Shown here in pieces: positions 53,206 through 61,109 of a DNA stretch of 64,000 bases. Location of the stretch: the NCBI GenBank assembly GCA_963719345.1, contig CAVRCA010000001.1, positions 1,519,439 to 1,583,438 of the forward strand. Direction: 5' to 3'. The DNA is from CAVRCA01 sp963719345 (GTDB lineage: Bacteria; Pseudomonadota; Alphaproteobacteria; Acetobacterales; Acetobacteraceae). Within the stretch, counting starts at the first letter, position 1; each line of letters opens with the position of its first letter. The notes beneath the pieces were generated by a model. It saw nothing but the letters and a program-made list of their open reading frames with translations, did no database searches and was not told the DNA's origin. The position numbers were made by a program, and so were the translations under genes.

Positions 53206-54219
53206 TCACATGCGGTACGCGCGACGGGCGGTGCCGCCGAACAGCGCCGTCTTCTCGTCCGTCGAGGCGCCGGAGGCAAGGCGCTTGAAAGCGTTCCAGA
53301 CGACCTGGTAGCTGCACCAGCGCTTCTGCACCGGGAAATTGCTCTCGAACATGGCGCGGTCGGCGCCGAACAGCTCAATCGAGGTCTCGATATACGGACG
53401 CCAGGCGCTCGCCACCTCCTCCGAGGAGGGCGGGAGGTCGCGCGCACCGCCGCCGTGGCCGGGCAGCCGGATCGGCAGCGCGCCGAGCTTCACCACCACA
53501 TTGGGATGCCGCGCCAGCTCCGCCATCCCCACCCGCCAGGCCGCAAACACCTCCTCCCGCCGGCCGGCATAGGGGCCGCCGAGGATCGGGCTGCCGACAT
53601 GGTTGAGGATGAGCGTGGTGGCGGGGAATGCCGCCGCGAGATCGGCGATTTCGCCAAGCTGCGGATGATAGACCCAGGCGTCGAACGACAGACCGAGTGC
53701 CCCGAGCCGGGCATAACCCTCGCGCCACGCCGGCTCCTGCGTCATGCGGGGCCTTGGCGCGACCGCGCGCACCTGGTCGTCCCACGCGGTTGAAAACCGG
53801 ATGCCGCGGAAGCGGCCGCCGCTCGCCGCCAGGTGCGCCTCCAGCACCTCCTGCACCGGGGCGCCGAGCGTGAGGTCGGCGGCGCCGAACATCGCCGCGC
53901 AGACGCGCGCCGGGCCAAAGCCGCCGCTGGCGCTCATCGCCGCCACACCGGTGACGAACTCCGTCTCGCCGACCGGGCGCAGCGCCTCCGGCCCGTCGGC
54001 GCGATACATCGAGTGGCACTCGGCGAACACGGTCGCGGTGACGTTGTGGCCGCTGTCGATGTCCTCCAGCAGCTCCGGAAACAGATAGGTGTTGCCTGGC
54101 CGGACCCAGAGGTGATGGTGCGGATCGACGATCGGCAAATCCGGCTCCAGGATCGGCTCGACGTGCCTGGCGAGCCATTCGGCGTCGGCGCCGCGCGAGA
54201 ATGCGTCGCTGCTGCTCAT
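53206..54219 (-). CDS. Amidohydrolase family (TIM-barrel, LigI/YitF-like)
   Basis: A 337-residue metal-dependent hydrolase. The N-terminal metal motif is LPIVDPHHHLWVRPGNTYL (HxH, about residues 29-47), with GRFRGIRFSTAWDD, LILNHVGSPI and the C-terminal FESNFPVQKRWCSY containing the catalytic Asp-equivalent region. It resembles 2-pyrone-4,6-dicarboxylate lactonase-like (LigI) and rhamnonolactonase-like enzymes. Start ATG 54219. The binding-protein gene follows 29 nt downstream on the same strand, so they may be co-transcribed. Confidence 0.86.
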   Translation of the reverse strand: MSSSDAFSRGADAEWLARHVEPILEPDLPIVDPHHHLWVRPGNTYLFPELLEDIDSGHNVTATVFAECHSMYRADGPEALRPVGETEFVTGVAAMSASGGFGPARVCAAMFGAADLTLGAPVQEVLEAHLAASGGRFRGIRFSTAWDDQVRAVAPRPRMTQEPAWREGYARLGALGLSFDAWVYHPQLGEIADLAAAFPATTLILNHVGSPILGGPYAGRREEVFAAWRVGMAELARHPNVVVKLGALPIRLPGHGGGARDLPPSSEEVASAWRPYIETSIELFGADRAMFESNFPVQKRWCSYQVVWNAFKRLASGASTDEKTALFGGTARRAYRM

Positions 54220-54356
54220 GGTGGTTCTCCGCTTTCGCCGTTCCTCGTTGGCCGTCAGCGCAGCACGCGCGGCGCTCGCGCACAACCGGGCGGCGGCGCG
54301 TTGCACTGGCGACCTCCGGCACGATAGGGTCGCGGAACGGCAGAGGGGGGACGCCA

Positions 54357-55466
54357 GTGAACTTCGAGTTCTCGGAGGAGTCGGACCTGCTGCGCGATCA
54401 GGCGCGCAGCTTCTTGCAGGAGCGCTGCGGCAGCAAGGTCGTGCGGCATGTCCTGGAAGGTGGCGCGCCGTATGCGAAGGACGTCTGGCAGGCGATCGCC
54501 GAAATGGGCTGGCTCGGCGCTGCGATCCCGGAAGAACACGGCGGCGCGGGGCTTGGCTACGAGGGCCTCTGCGTGCTCGCCGAGGAACTGGGACGCGCGG
54601 TCGCGCCGGTGCCGTTCGCGTCCTCGGTGTATCTCGCGACCGAAGCCATCCTTGCCGCCGGCACCGAGACGCAGAAGCGCGCGATGCTGCCGGCTCTCGC
54701 CGACGGCAGCACGATCGGCACGTTCGCCCTGGCCGAAGGCCCCGGCCGACCTGCGCCCGAGGCCGTCAAGCTGCGCGCCGCGGGCGGCGGGTTGACCGGC
54801 GAGAAATGGCCGGTGCCGGACGGCAGTTTCGCCGATTTTGCCATCGTGGCGGCGCGCGACGACGGCGGCATCGGACTTTATCGGGTGGACCTCGGCGGCC
54901 CCGGCGTTTCGCGTCGGACGCTGCGCACGGTCGACCCCAGCCGCGACCAGGCCCGGCTGGCCCTGAGCGGCGCGAAAGCCGAGCGCCTTGGCGCCGGCGA
55001 CGCCTGGCCGGTGGTGGAACGGCTGCTGGAGGGCGCGGCGATCCTCGTCGCCTTCGAGCAGGTAGGCGGCGCCGAAGCGTGCCTCCACATGGCGCGCGAC
55101 TATGCCATGGAGCGCTTCGCGTTCGGCCGGCCGATCGGCTCGTTCCAGGCGATCAAGCACAAGCTGGCCGACGTCTACGTGGCGCTCGAACTGGCGCGCG
55201 CCAACGCCTATTACGGGGCCTGGGCGCTGAGCGAGGGCGGCGCGGAGTTGCCGCTGGCGGCCGCGGCGGCGCGCGTCTCGGCGACCGAGGCGTTCCATCT
55301 CGCATCCAAGGAGAACATCCAGACGCATGGCGGCGTCGGGTTCACCTGGGAGTTCGACTGTCATCTCTACTACCGGCGCTCGAAGCACCTCGCGCTGACG
55401 CTCGGCGGCGCGCCGTACTGGAAAGACCGGCTCGTCGACCAGCTCGAAACCCGCAACGCGGCATAG
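54357..55466 (+). CDS. Acyl-CoA dehydrogenase family protein (shorter partner)
   Basis: A 369-residue flavoprotein of the ACAD fold. N-terminal helices (SEESDLLRDQARSFLQ, MGWLGAAIPEEHGGAGLGYEGLCVLAEELGRAVAP) are followed by a diverged beta domain and the C-terminal RFAFGRPIGSFQAIKHKLADVYVALELARANAYYGAW plus ENIQTHGGVGFTWEFDCHLYYRR. The FAD-binding IQTHGGVG is intact, while the usual WITNG-like strand is degenerate (EKWPVPDG). Such short ACADs often form a heteromer with the adjacent longer one. GTG 54357 has AGAGGGGGG upstream. The partner gene starts 9 nt later. Confidence 0.9.
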   Translation: MNFEFSEESDLLRDQARSFLQERCGSKVVRHVLEGGAPYAKDVWQAIAEMGWLGAAIPEEHGGAGLGYEGLCVLAEELGRAVAPVPFASSVYLATEAILAAGTETQKRAMLPALADGSTIGTFALAEGPGRPAPEAVKLRAAGGGLTGEKWPVPDGSFADFAIVAARDDGGIGLYRVDLGGPGVSRRTLRTVDPSRDQARLALSGAKAERLGAGDAWPVVERLLEGAAILVAFEQVGGAEACLHMARDYAMERFAFGRPIGSFQAIKHKLADVYVALELARANAYYGAWALSEGGAELPLAAAAARVSATEAFHLASKENIQTHGGVGFTWEFDCHLYYRRSKHLALTLGGAPYWKDRLVDQLETRNAA

Positions 55467-55475
55467 AGGCAAGAA

Positions 55476-56711
55476 ATGGATTTCAACGACACTCCGGAAG
55501 AAGCCGCGTTCCGCACCGAGGCGCGGGCGTTCCTGCAAGCCAACGCCGAGCCCAAGAGCCGCGCCAAGCCGGTGAACTTCCGGGGCCACATCGGCGACGA
55601 CGAGGTGGCTCGCGCCAAGCAGTGGCAAGCGAAGAAGGCAGCCGCTGGTTTCGCCGGCATCACCTGGCCGAAGCAGTGGGGTGGGCGCGAGGCGTCGCCG
55701 ATGATGCAGGTGATCTACACGCAGGAGGAAGCCAACTACTCGGTGCCGAACGGCGTGTTCGAGATCGGCCTCGGCATGTGCATCCCGACGATGATGACCT
55801 ACGCCAAGCCGGAGCAACTTGACCGCTACGTGCAGCCGGCGCTGCGGGGCGAGGAGGTCTGGTGCCAGCTGTTCTCCGAGCCGGCCGGCGGCTCCGACTT
55901 CGCGGCGTTGCGCACCCGCGCCGAGCGCGACGGCGACGAGTGGGTGGTCAACGGCCAAAAGATCTGGACGTCGGGGGCGCATCTCTCGGATTACGGCATT
56001 CTCGTCGTCCGCACCGACCCGACCGTGCAGAAGCACGCCGGCCTGACCTTCTTTTTCATCGACATGAAGTCGCCCGGCATCGAGATCCGGCCGATCCACC
56101 AGATGTCGGGCGCGCGACACTTCAACGAGGTGTTCTTCACCGACGTGCGCATCCCCGACAGTCAGCGCCTGGGCGGCGTCGGCCAGGGATGGCGGGTGTC
56201 GCTCACCACCTTGATGAACGAGCGGCTCGCCGTCGGCGGCATCGCCTATCGGCCGGACATGGACGATCTCGTGGACCTCGCGCGCGAGCTGACCATCGAC
56301 GGCGCGCCGGCGATCCGCGACAGCGCCGTCCGCGAAAAGATCGCGGATTGGTGGGTCCGCGCGCAGGGCCTCAAGCTGACGCAGTTCCGCACGCTGACGG
56401 CGATGTCGCGCGGCAAGGACCCGGGGCCGGAGAACTCGATCTCCAAGCTGGTCAAGGCGAGCATGACGCAGGACATCGCCTCCTACGGCATGGACCTGAT
56501 GGACGCGGCGGGCGCGGTCATGGACCCCGATCTCGCGCCGCTGCACGCGATCTATCAGGAGACGTTGCTGGCCTCGCCAGCCGGCCGCATCGCCGGCGGC
56601 TCGGACGAGATCATGCGCAACATCATCGCCGAGCGCGTGCTGGGACTGCCGGGCGACATCCGGGTCGACAAGGACAAGCCGTTCAATCAGATCCCGACCG
56701 GGCGGAGCTGA
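55476..56711 (+). CDS. Acyl-CoA dehydrogenase family protein (longer partner)
   Basis: A 411-residue ACAD. It contains FAGITWPKQWGGREASPMMQVIYTQEEANY, the substrate/flavin strand WCQLFSEPAGGSDFAALRTRAERDGDEWVVNGQKIWTSGAH and the C-terminal GGSDEIMRNIIAERVLGLPGDIR. These are the hallmarks of steroid or aromatic side-chain ACADs (FadE26-29-like). With the preceding gene it probably builds an alpha2beta2 dehydrogenase that introduces a double bond in a bulky acyl-CoA (inference). Followed by convergent DUF4286. Confidence 0.92.
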   Translation: MDFNDTPEEAAFRTEARAFLQANAEPKSRAKPVNFRGHIGDDEVARAKQWQAKKAAAGFAGITWPKQWGGREASPMMQVIYTQEEANYSVPNGVFEIGLGMCIPTMMTYAKPEQLDRYVQPALRGEEVWCQLFSEPAGGSDFAALRTRAERDGDEWVVNGQKIWTSGAHLSDYGILVVRTDPTVQKHAGLTFFFIDMKSPGIEIRPIHQMSGARHFNEVFFTDVRIPDSQRLGGVGQGWRVSLTTLMNERLAVGGIAYRPDMDDLVDLARELTIDGAPAIRDSAVREKIADWWVRAQGLKLTQFRTLTAMSRGKDPGPENSISKLVKASMTQDIASYGMDLMDAAGAVMDPDLAPLHAIYQETLLASPAGRIAGGSDEIMRNIIAERVLGLPGDIRVDKDKPFNQIPTGRS

Positions 56712-56766
56712 GCAGAAAAAACCAGCGCTGCGGTCCTGCCCTTCGTGGTGGGCCGCAGCGTGCGCG

Positions 56767-57107
56767 TCAGATCTTCGCCTGTACTTCCGGTGTGATGGCC
56801 TCGTAAGCCAGACCGATGAGCTGCTGGTCCATCGCGTCGGTCATCACCATGGCCGGTGTTCCGACCCGTTCACGGAGAGTGCTCATGGTGCGTTCCAGAT
56901 CGTTGGTCTCGATCTGGTACAAGGCGAGATAGCGCCACGGGCTCGGCGACGGGCCGAGTTGCGCACCGGCGAGCTTGAAGCGCTGCGCCGAGACGAAGCC
57001 CGGCACCTTCAGCACGTCGCCGAGATGCTGGTTCGTGTACCACTCATTGTAGGTCTCCTCCTTCCGTCCACCGGGTTGGTGAGCACCATCAGCGTATATT
57101 TCGGCAT
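56767..57107 (-). CDS. DUF4286-like / EthD-type small protein (one frameshift)
   Basis: A protein of about 113 residues that is hidden by a single-base loss near 57058. From ATG 57107 (GGGGGAAAT upstream) the first frame gives MPKYTLMVLTNPVDG. The next frame continues EETYNEWYTNQHLGDVLKVPGF, then VSAQRFKLAGAQLGPSPSPWRYLALYQIE. This is the DUF4286 pattern, a ferredoxin-like dimeric alpha/beta barrel related to EthD. Its start overlaps the end of the TauD-family gene by 19 nt. Function unknown, but it travels with catabolic oxygenases. Confidence 0.75.
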
Positions 57108-58009
57108 ATTTCCCCCGTGATTGGTCGCTTGCCTGTTTTATACGGCGTATCGCCGCAAATCGTGATGCGGTGCATGATGCGGGTCTCGGCGGGATAGTCG
57201 TTCACCGCAAAATGCTGGACGCAGCGGTTGTCCCAGAACGCCAGCGAACCGGTCTCCCAGCGGAAGCGGCAGGTGAACTCCGGGCGGACCGAGTGCTGCA
57301 TCAGGAAATCGATCAAGGGCTGGCTCTCTTGCTCGGTCATGCCCTCGAAGCGCTGCACGTGGCCGCCGATGTAGAGCAGCTTGCGCCCGGTCTCCGGATG
57401 GGTGCGGACCAGCGGATGCACCGACGTGGTCTGCACCTCGCCCGGGTCCTTCACCTTCATGCTGATCTTGTCGGCATAGAAATCCTTGCGCGACTTGCCG
57501 CCATGACCCTTGAAGTGGTCGCCGGCGCAGACCGTCCGCAGTCCGTCCAGCATGCGCTTCATGCCGTCGGACAGGCTCTCGTAGGCGAAGTACTGGTTGG
57601 TGAACATCGTGTCGCCGCCGGCGGACGGCACCTGCTTGGCGTAGAGGATGGTGCCCATCGCCGGCTGCGGCGAGAACATCTGGTCGGTGTGCCACGAGCC
57701 GCCAAAGTTCTTCTTGTCGGCCGGCGTCTTGACGATCTCCAGAATCTCCGGATGCGACGGCATCCCCTCCATGAACGGATGGAAATGGATCTCGCCCCAG
57801 CGCCGCGCGAAGGCGAGTTGCCGGTCCGGCGTCAGATCCTGATTGCGCAAGAAAATGACGCAGTTGTCGAGCAGCGCGCTGCGCACCTCGCCCAGCACCT
57901 CGTCGTCGAGGTCGCGCGAGAGGTCCACTCCCTCGACCTCCGCCCCTAGCGCGCCGGCGATCTTGCGCGCCTCCAAATGGCGATACTTGGCATTCTGCAG
58001 ATAGCTCAT
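57089..58009 (-). CDS. TauD/TfdA-family Fe(II)/2-oxoglutarate dioxygenase
   Basis: A 306-residue dioxygenase. The 2-His-1-carboxylate facial triad is His-Asp in GGSWHTDQMFSPQPAM (about residues 105-118) and the distal His in MHRITICGD near the C-terminus. The 2-oxoglutarate Arg is in the same region (ETRIMHR). The N-terminal ARKIAGALGAEVEGVDLSRDLDDE is typical. It hydroxylates a sulfonate, aryloxy-acid or similar substrate; taurine is only one possibility. It lies between the ketopantoate-reductase-like and DUF4286 genes on the minus strand with short gaps, so it belongs to their operon. Confidence 0.9.
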   Translation of the reverse strand: MSYLQNAKYRHLEARKIAGALGAEVEGVDLSRDLDDEVLGEVRSALLDNCVIFLRNQDLTPDRQLAFARRWGEIHFHPFMEGMPSHPEILEIVKTPADKKNFGGSWHTDQMFSPQPAMGTILYAKQVPSAGGDTMFTNQYFAYESLSDGMKRMLDGLRTVCAGDHFKGHGGKSRKDFYADKISMKVKDPGEVQTTSVHPLVRTHPETGRKLLYIGGHVQRFEGMTEQESQPLIDFLMQHSVRPEFTCRFRWETGSLAFWDNRCVQHFAVNDYPAETRIMHRITICGDTPYKTGKRPITGEICRNIR

Positions 58010-58020
58010 GTCCGTCTCCG

Positions 58021-59082
58021 TCAGTTCAACCGAAGATCGATGATGTGGCGCTTGTCCGGTGGCAACTCGCCCTTCTCCACACGCTTGACGATGTCGGTCA
58101 GCGCGGCGTTGGCCGGGGTGGCGAAGCCGATTTCCTGGCCCTTGCGGACGACAAAACCGTTCAAGAACTCAATCTCGGTGCGGCGGCCCTTCATCATGTC
58201 CTGCCCCATCGACGGGCGGTGCTCGCCGCCGCCTTTCTGGGTCTCGGCAAGCCGATGCTCGTCCACCTCCCTGGTGGCGGCGGGGTCACCTTCGCCGGCG
58301 CGGGCGATGGTCTCCGGCGGCAGGTGCAGGATCTCCTCCAGCTCGTAGCCGAGCGCCTGCCCGACGCGGATCGCCTCGCTGCCGAGCCGGGACGAAAAAT
58401 GCCGCAGCGCGTCGTCGCGGATGATGTCCTTGCTGAGCAGCCCGGTCGCCGCGGACAACCCGTTGCCCATGACGTTGATCACCAGCTTCGACCAGCGCTC
58501 GCCCCAGAGGTTCGGCGTCACCTGCGCGCTGTCGGCGTAGGCCACGAGCCGACAGACTTCGCGGGCCCGATCGGTCATGCGGCCATGCACTTCGCCGGCG
58601 CGGAACACCGTGTGCTTCGTCCCGCTCTTGCCGGCGGCGCGGCGGACGTGGCCGGGCTCGCACAGATCGACCGTGATCGAGCTGGCGATCGAGCCGAGCG
58701 TGCGAACCCAGCCGACAATGCCGGCGACGGTCTCCTCGTTCATGCAGTTCTGCAGCGAGACGACGTAGCCGTTCGGGGAAGGGTACTGGGCGATCATCGT
58801 CGTCGCCCATGCGGTGTCGTACGACTTGACGCAGACGAACGCGATGTCGATCGGCGGCTGCTTGGCAAGCTGCTGCACGTCGGTGAGGTGCAGCGCCCGG
58901 ACCGGCACGGTAAACTCGGGCACGTCGCGCAGGTGCGAGATGCGGAGCCCGCTTCGTCGCATGGTTTCGACGTTCTCCGGCCAGGCATCGATGAACACGA
59001 CGTCCTCGCCGGCCTGGGCCATATGCGCCCCGGCATACCCCCCGACCGCCCCCGTCCCGACTATCGCGATCTTCGGACGCAT
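58021..59082 (-). CDS. Ketopantoate reductase (ApbA/PanE) family protein
   Basis: A 353-residue NADP-dependent dehydrogenase. The Rossmann loop is IAIVGTGAVGGYAGAHMAQAG (residues 5-25). FVCVKSYDT and the Lys/Asn region SLQNCMNEE follow. The C-terminal helical domain has WSKLVINVMGNGLSAATGL, and near the end SMGQDMMKGRRTEIEFLNG, the family's catalytic stretch. As it is longer than PanE (about 300 residues) and in a catabolic setting, it may reduce or oxidise a different 2-keto/2-hydroxy acid. ATG 59082 is chosen because GGGGGAG lies 6 nt upstream; ATG 59088 and 59100 are alternatives. Confidence 0.85.
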   Translation of the reverse strand: MRPKIAIVGTGAVGGYAGAHMAQAGEDVVFIDAWPENVETMRRSGLRISHLRDVPEFTVPVRALHLTDVQQLAKQPPIDIAFVCVKSYDTAWATTMIAQYPSPNGYVVSLQNCMNEETVAGIVGWVRTLGSIASSITVDLCEPGHVRRAAGKSGTKHTVFRAGEVHGRMTDRAREVCRLVAYADSAQVTPNLWGERWSKLVINVMGNGLSAATGLLSKDIIRDDALRHFSSRLGSEAIRVGQALGYELEEILHLPPETIARAGEGDPAATREVDEHRLAETQKGGGEHRPSMGQDMMKGRRTEIEFLNGFVVRKGQEIGFATPANAALTDIVKRVEKGELPPDKRHIIDLRLN

Positions 59083-59143
59083 CCCCATCTCCCCCGCCAT
59101 TGCCCCGATGGTAGAGACCGACGAGGCCGGGATCAACGCGGCC

Positions 59144-59546
59144 TCAGTCCCGCACGTAGCGGTCGATGGTCCGCCGCTTGAAGCGCCATTCTCCGCCCTG
59201 CTTGACCAGCTCGTCGGTATAGCTGCCGCCCGAGTTGATGATGGGGCCGTGGTCGCTGTTCTGCGGCAGGACCCAGTTCGACTTCACCTCGGCCCGCTCG
59301 CCATCCAGGCGGATGACGATGTTGCTGACCATGTGGATCCGGCGCGGGCGCGGCGGGTCGCCGGCGATGCGCCGGACCAGTGCTTCGATATCCTGGTGGC
59401 CGGTGGCGCTGCCGAACGCGGTCTCCCACGTGCCGTCCGCCGCAAAAAGGGCGGCGAACTCGGCGAACCGGTCGCCGTCGAGACAGAAGCGGTACCTCGG
59501 CCAGGAGGTCGCGGATCGCGTCCTTTTCCTCGGTCGTACTCGCCAC
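59144..59546 (-). CDS. SnoaL-like/nuclear transport factor 2-fold protein (one frameshift)
   Basis: A protein of about 133 residues of the NTF2/SnoaL fold. The N-terminus (ASTTEEKDAIRDLLAE) is in one frame. After one extra G near 59497 the rest (YRFCLDGDRFAEFAALFAADGTWETAFG, RRIHMVSNIVIRLDGERAEVKSNWVLP, GGEWRFKRRTIDRYVRD) continues in another. The W/His and Asp pocket is typical of aromatic-dioxygenase-associated or dehydratase-like SnoaL proteins. Start GTG 59546 has GGGGGAGGG upstream. It probably leads the minus-strand run SnoaL-KPR-TauD-DUF4286. Confidence 0.82.
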
Positions 59547-59601
59547 GGCGTCCCTCCCCCAAACATCTGTCGCGAGAGCCTACAGGCACAGGACGGGTCG
59601 G

Positions 59602-59671
59602 CCCAGACTTGGAAGGAGGTCAGGTCCTCGAAAGAGGCCAGACTTGAAAGAGGCCAGACATGGAAAAGGCC
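59602..59671. repeat. Short imperfect tandem repeats
   Basis: The unit GAAAGAGGCCAGACTT at 59630-59645 is repeated at 59646-59661 with one change, and degenerate parts of it occur at 59602-59619 and 59662-59671. The tract lies between the SnoaL start and the small-RNA terminator. Confidence 0.6.
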
Positions 59672-59691
59672 CCGGAGTGACCCGGGGCCTT
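59660..59691 (-). terminator. Rho-independent terminator of the small-ORF gene
   Basis: On the minus strand a perfect 10-bp stem AAGGCCCCGG/CCGGGGCCTT (59691-59682 and 59675-59666) with a 6-nt loop is followed by TTTTCC. It lies 40 nt beyond the stop codon of the 24-residue ORF. Confidence 0.8.
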
Positions 59692-59730
59692 AAACATTGT
59701 TTGTGGGCGATCCGCCAAACCGCGGACGGA

Positions 59731-59805
59731 CTACTCCGCGATGCGAAGCCTCGCTCCGGAGATCCAGGCCGCGGCGACAGGCGCCGACACGAAACAATGA
59801 GACAC
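59731..59805 (-). CDS. 24-residue small ORF with a perfect Shine-Dalgarno (leader peptide or small protein)
   Basis: GTG 59805 to TAG 59731 encodes 24 residues: MSHCFVSAPVAAAW followed by ISGARLRIAE. The Shine-Dalgarno AAAGGAGGTGATCC (59820-59807) is fully complementary to the 16S rRNA tail, with 7 nt between GGAGG and the start. A -35/-10 pair lies upstream and a strong hairpin terminator downstream, so the unit is a self-contained transcript of about 175 nt on the minus strand. It could be a short hydrophobic protein, a leader peptide or a dual-function small RNA. I know no named family that fits. There is only one Trp and no run of a regulatory amino acid, so classic amino-acid attenuation is unlikely. 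Confidence 0.6.
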   Translation of the reverse strand: MSHCFVSAPVAAAWISGARLRIAE

Positions 59806-59840
59806 TGGATCACCTCCTTTCAGTTGGTTGCGGGAAAGCT

Positions 59841-59870
59841 CATATAGGGCGCGGCGCCGCACGAGCGCAA
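59841..59870 (-). promoter_or_regulatory. Promoter of the small-ORF gene
   Basis: On the minus strand TTGCGC (59870-59865) and CTATAT (59847-59842) are separated by exactly 17 bp. Transcription would begin near 59835, about 15 nt before the Shine-Dalgarno sequence. Confidence 0.55.
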
Positions 59871-59901
59871 GAGGATTGATCCTCGCCTGGGAGGAGCCCC
59901 C

Positions 59902-60195
59902 ATGAGCGACAATTTGGCCGACCAAGTAACCGACAACCCCGGCCGCAGCCGGTACGAGCTGACGGTCGACGGCAGCACGGCGTTTGCCGAATACCGCAAG
60001 GCTGAAGGTGAACGGGTTTTTGTCCATACCGAGGTGCCGGACGCCCTCTCCGGCCGCGGCGTCGGTTCCAAATTGGTGCGTGGCGCCCTGGACGATGTTC
60101 GCACCACGGGCCTCAAGGTGGTCGCCGAGTGTCCGTTCGTCGCCTCGTTCATCGAGCGTCACCCGGATTACCGGAGTCTGCTCGCGAGAACGTAG
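59902..60195 (+). CDS. GNAT-type N-acetyltransferase (YjdJ-like)
   Basis: A 97-residue minimal GNAT of the YjdJ/GTLF3B group. It has YELTVDGSTAFAEYRKAEGERVFVHTEVPDALSGRGVGSKLVRGAL, in which GRGVGSKL is the acetyl-CoA pyrophosphate loop, and ends VVAECPFVASFIERHPDYRSLL with the conserved Cys. Substrate unknown. GGGAGGAGCC precedes ATG 59902. It is divergent from the small-ORF RNA gene and convergent, stop to stop, with cdh (1 nt apart). Confidence 0.9.
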   Translation: MSDNLADQVTDNPGRSRYELTVDGSTAFAEYRKAEGERVFVHTEVPDALSGRGVGSKLVRGALDDVRTTGLKVVAECPFVASFIERHPDYRSLLART

Positions 60196-60980
60196 TCAGG
60201 GTCCGTGCCGCGCCACGGCGCAGTCGCGGTCCAGCAAGTCCTGGCCGTGGCCCCGATTGGCCGTACCGGGATCGACGTGGCCGGCCAGGACGAAGAAACC
60301 CTCGGCGTCGGCGTTCAGGCGAGCGCCCACCACGACGATGGTCTTGGCCGCCATGGTCGCGCCTTCCGAGAGGACTTCGCGGGCGACTAGCTTGAACGGG
60401 TTGATCGCGCCCAATTCGGGCTGCTCGATGCGCCGGACGCCAAAAGTCTGGCCGGCGAGCTCGATCGTGGACCAGCGGTCGCCGATTTGCGCCTGTCGCG
60501 CGCGCAGGGCTTCGCGCACATCGGCCCGCACGCAGTCGATGTGGATGTGGAGCTGGTTCTGGGTGCGCGCGGACGCGGCGTTGATCGCGAGGCCGATGTC
60601 GTCTCGCGACAGCGGCGCGGGCGCGCGCTGCTGGACGAAAGGTGCGGGCGTCCCAGGCGCCCTGCCAGTAGTTGGGCGCCTGGGCCTCCAGAAGTTCGGG
60701 GCTTTCGATCCCGCTTAGGCGGACGGTCGGGAATCAGCAGAAACTGGGTTTGCCCGACAAGGTCCTTCAGGATCGCCCAGCCCCTATCCACGCCGTCCGC
60801 GATGTCGACGGCGGCGCACGGCGCGGGGTCGTGATGCTCCAACTCGTCCGGCACGCATCGGTCGTGGACGATGGTCCAGAGCGCGTTCGGGTCCACTGCC
60901 CGAGAGACGCCGACAAAAATCGCCCCGGCAAGTGCCAGCACGGCCACGACCCACGCCGTGCGGCGGGCCGCATCCGTCAT
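60196..60980 (-). CDS. cdh: CDP-diacylglycerol pyrophosphatase (two frameshifts)
   Basis: A protein of about 260 residues of the Cdh family. An N-terminal membrane anchor (TAWVVAVLALAGAIFVGV) is followed by DPNALWTIVHDRCVPDELEHHDPAPCAAV and LKDLVGQTQFLLIP. Reading then continues VRLSGIESPELLEAQAPNYWQGAWDART and, after a second shift, INAASARTQNQLHIHIDCVRADVR with the HIT-like HxHxD catalytic motif. The C-terminal FFVLAGHVDP closes the fold. Single-base insertions near 60732 (C) and 60642 (T) explain both shifts. It cleaves CDP-diacylglycerol to phosphatidate and CMP on the periplasmic side of the inner membrane. Confidence 0.85.
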
Positions 60981-61109
60981 CCTCTGCACCGTCGTGTCAT
61001 GCGCCAACCTGTCGCACGGCGTGGGGCGGGGCGGGAAGTGCGCGGCCGCCGGACGCCTGCCGGGCCCGGCGGGCTTCAAGCCAGTTCGGCCCTCCTCTAC
61101 GGTGCCGCC

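Noticed and set aside
54255..56546. 763-codon minus-strand frame opposite the two acyl-CoA dehydrogenases
   Set aside because: Low-complexity Arg/Ala/His-rich translation typical of a shadow of GC-rich genes; both ACADs on the plus strand are full-length.
59804..59822. Plus-strand CTGGATCACCTCCTTTC, identical to the 3' end of 16S rRNA
   Set aside because: Nothing upstream resembles 16S rRNA. Read on the minus strand it is a perfect Shine-Dalgarno before a short ORF, which explains the match.
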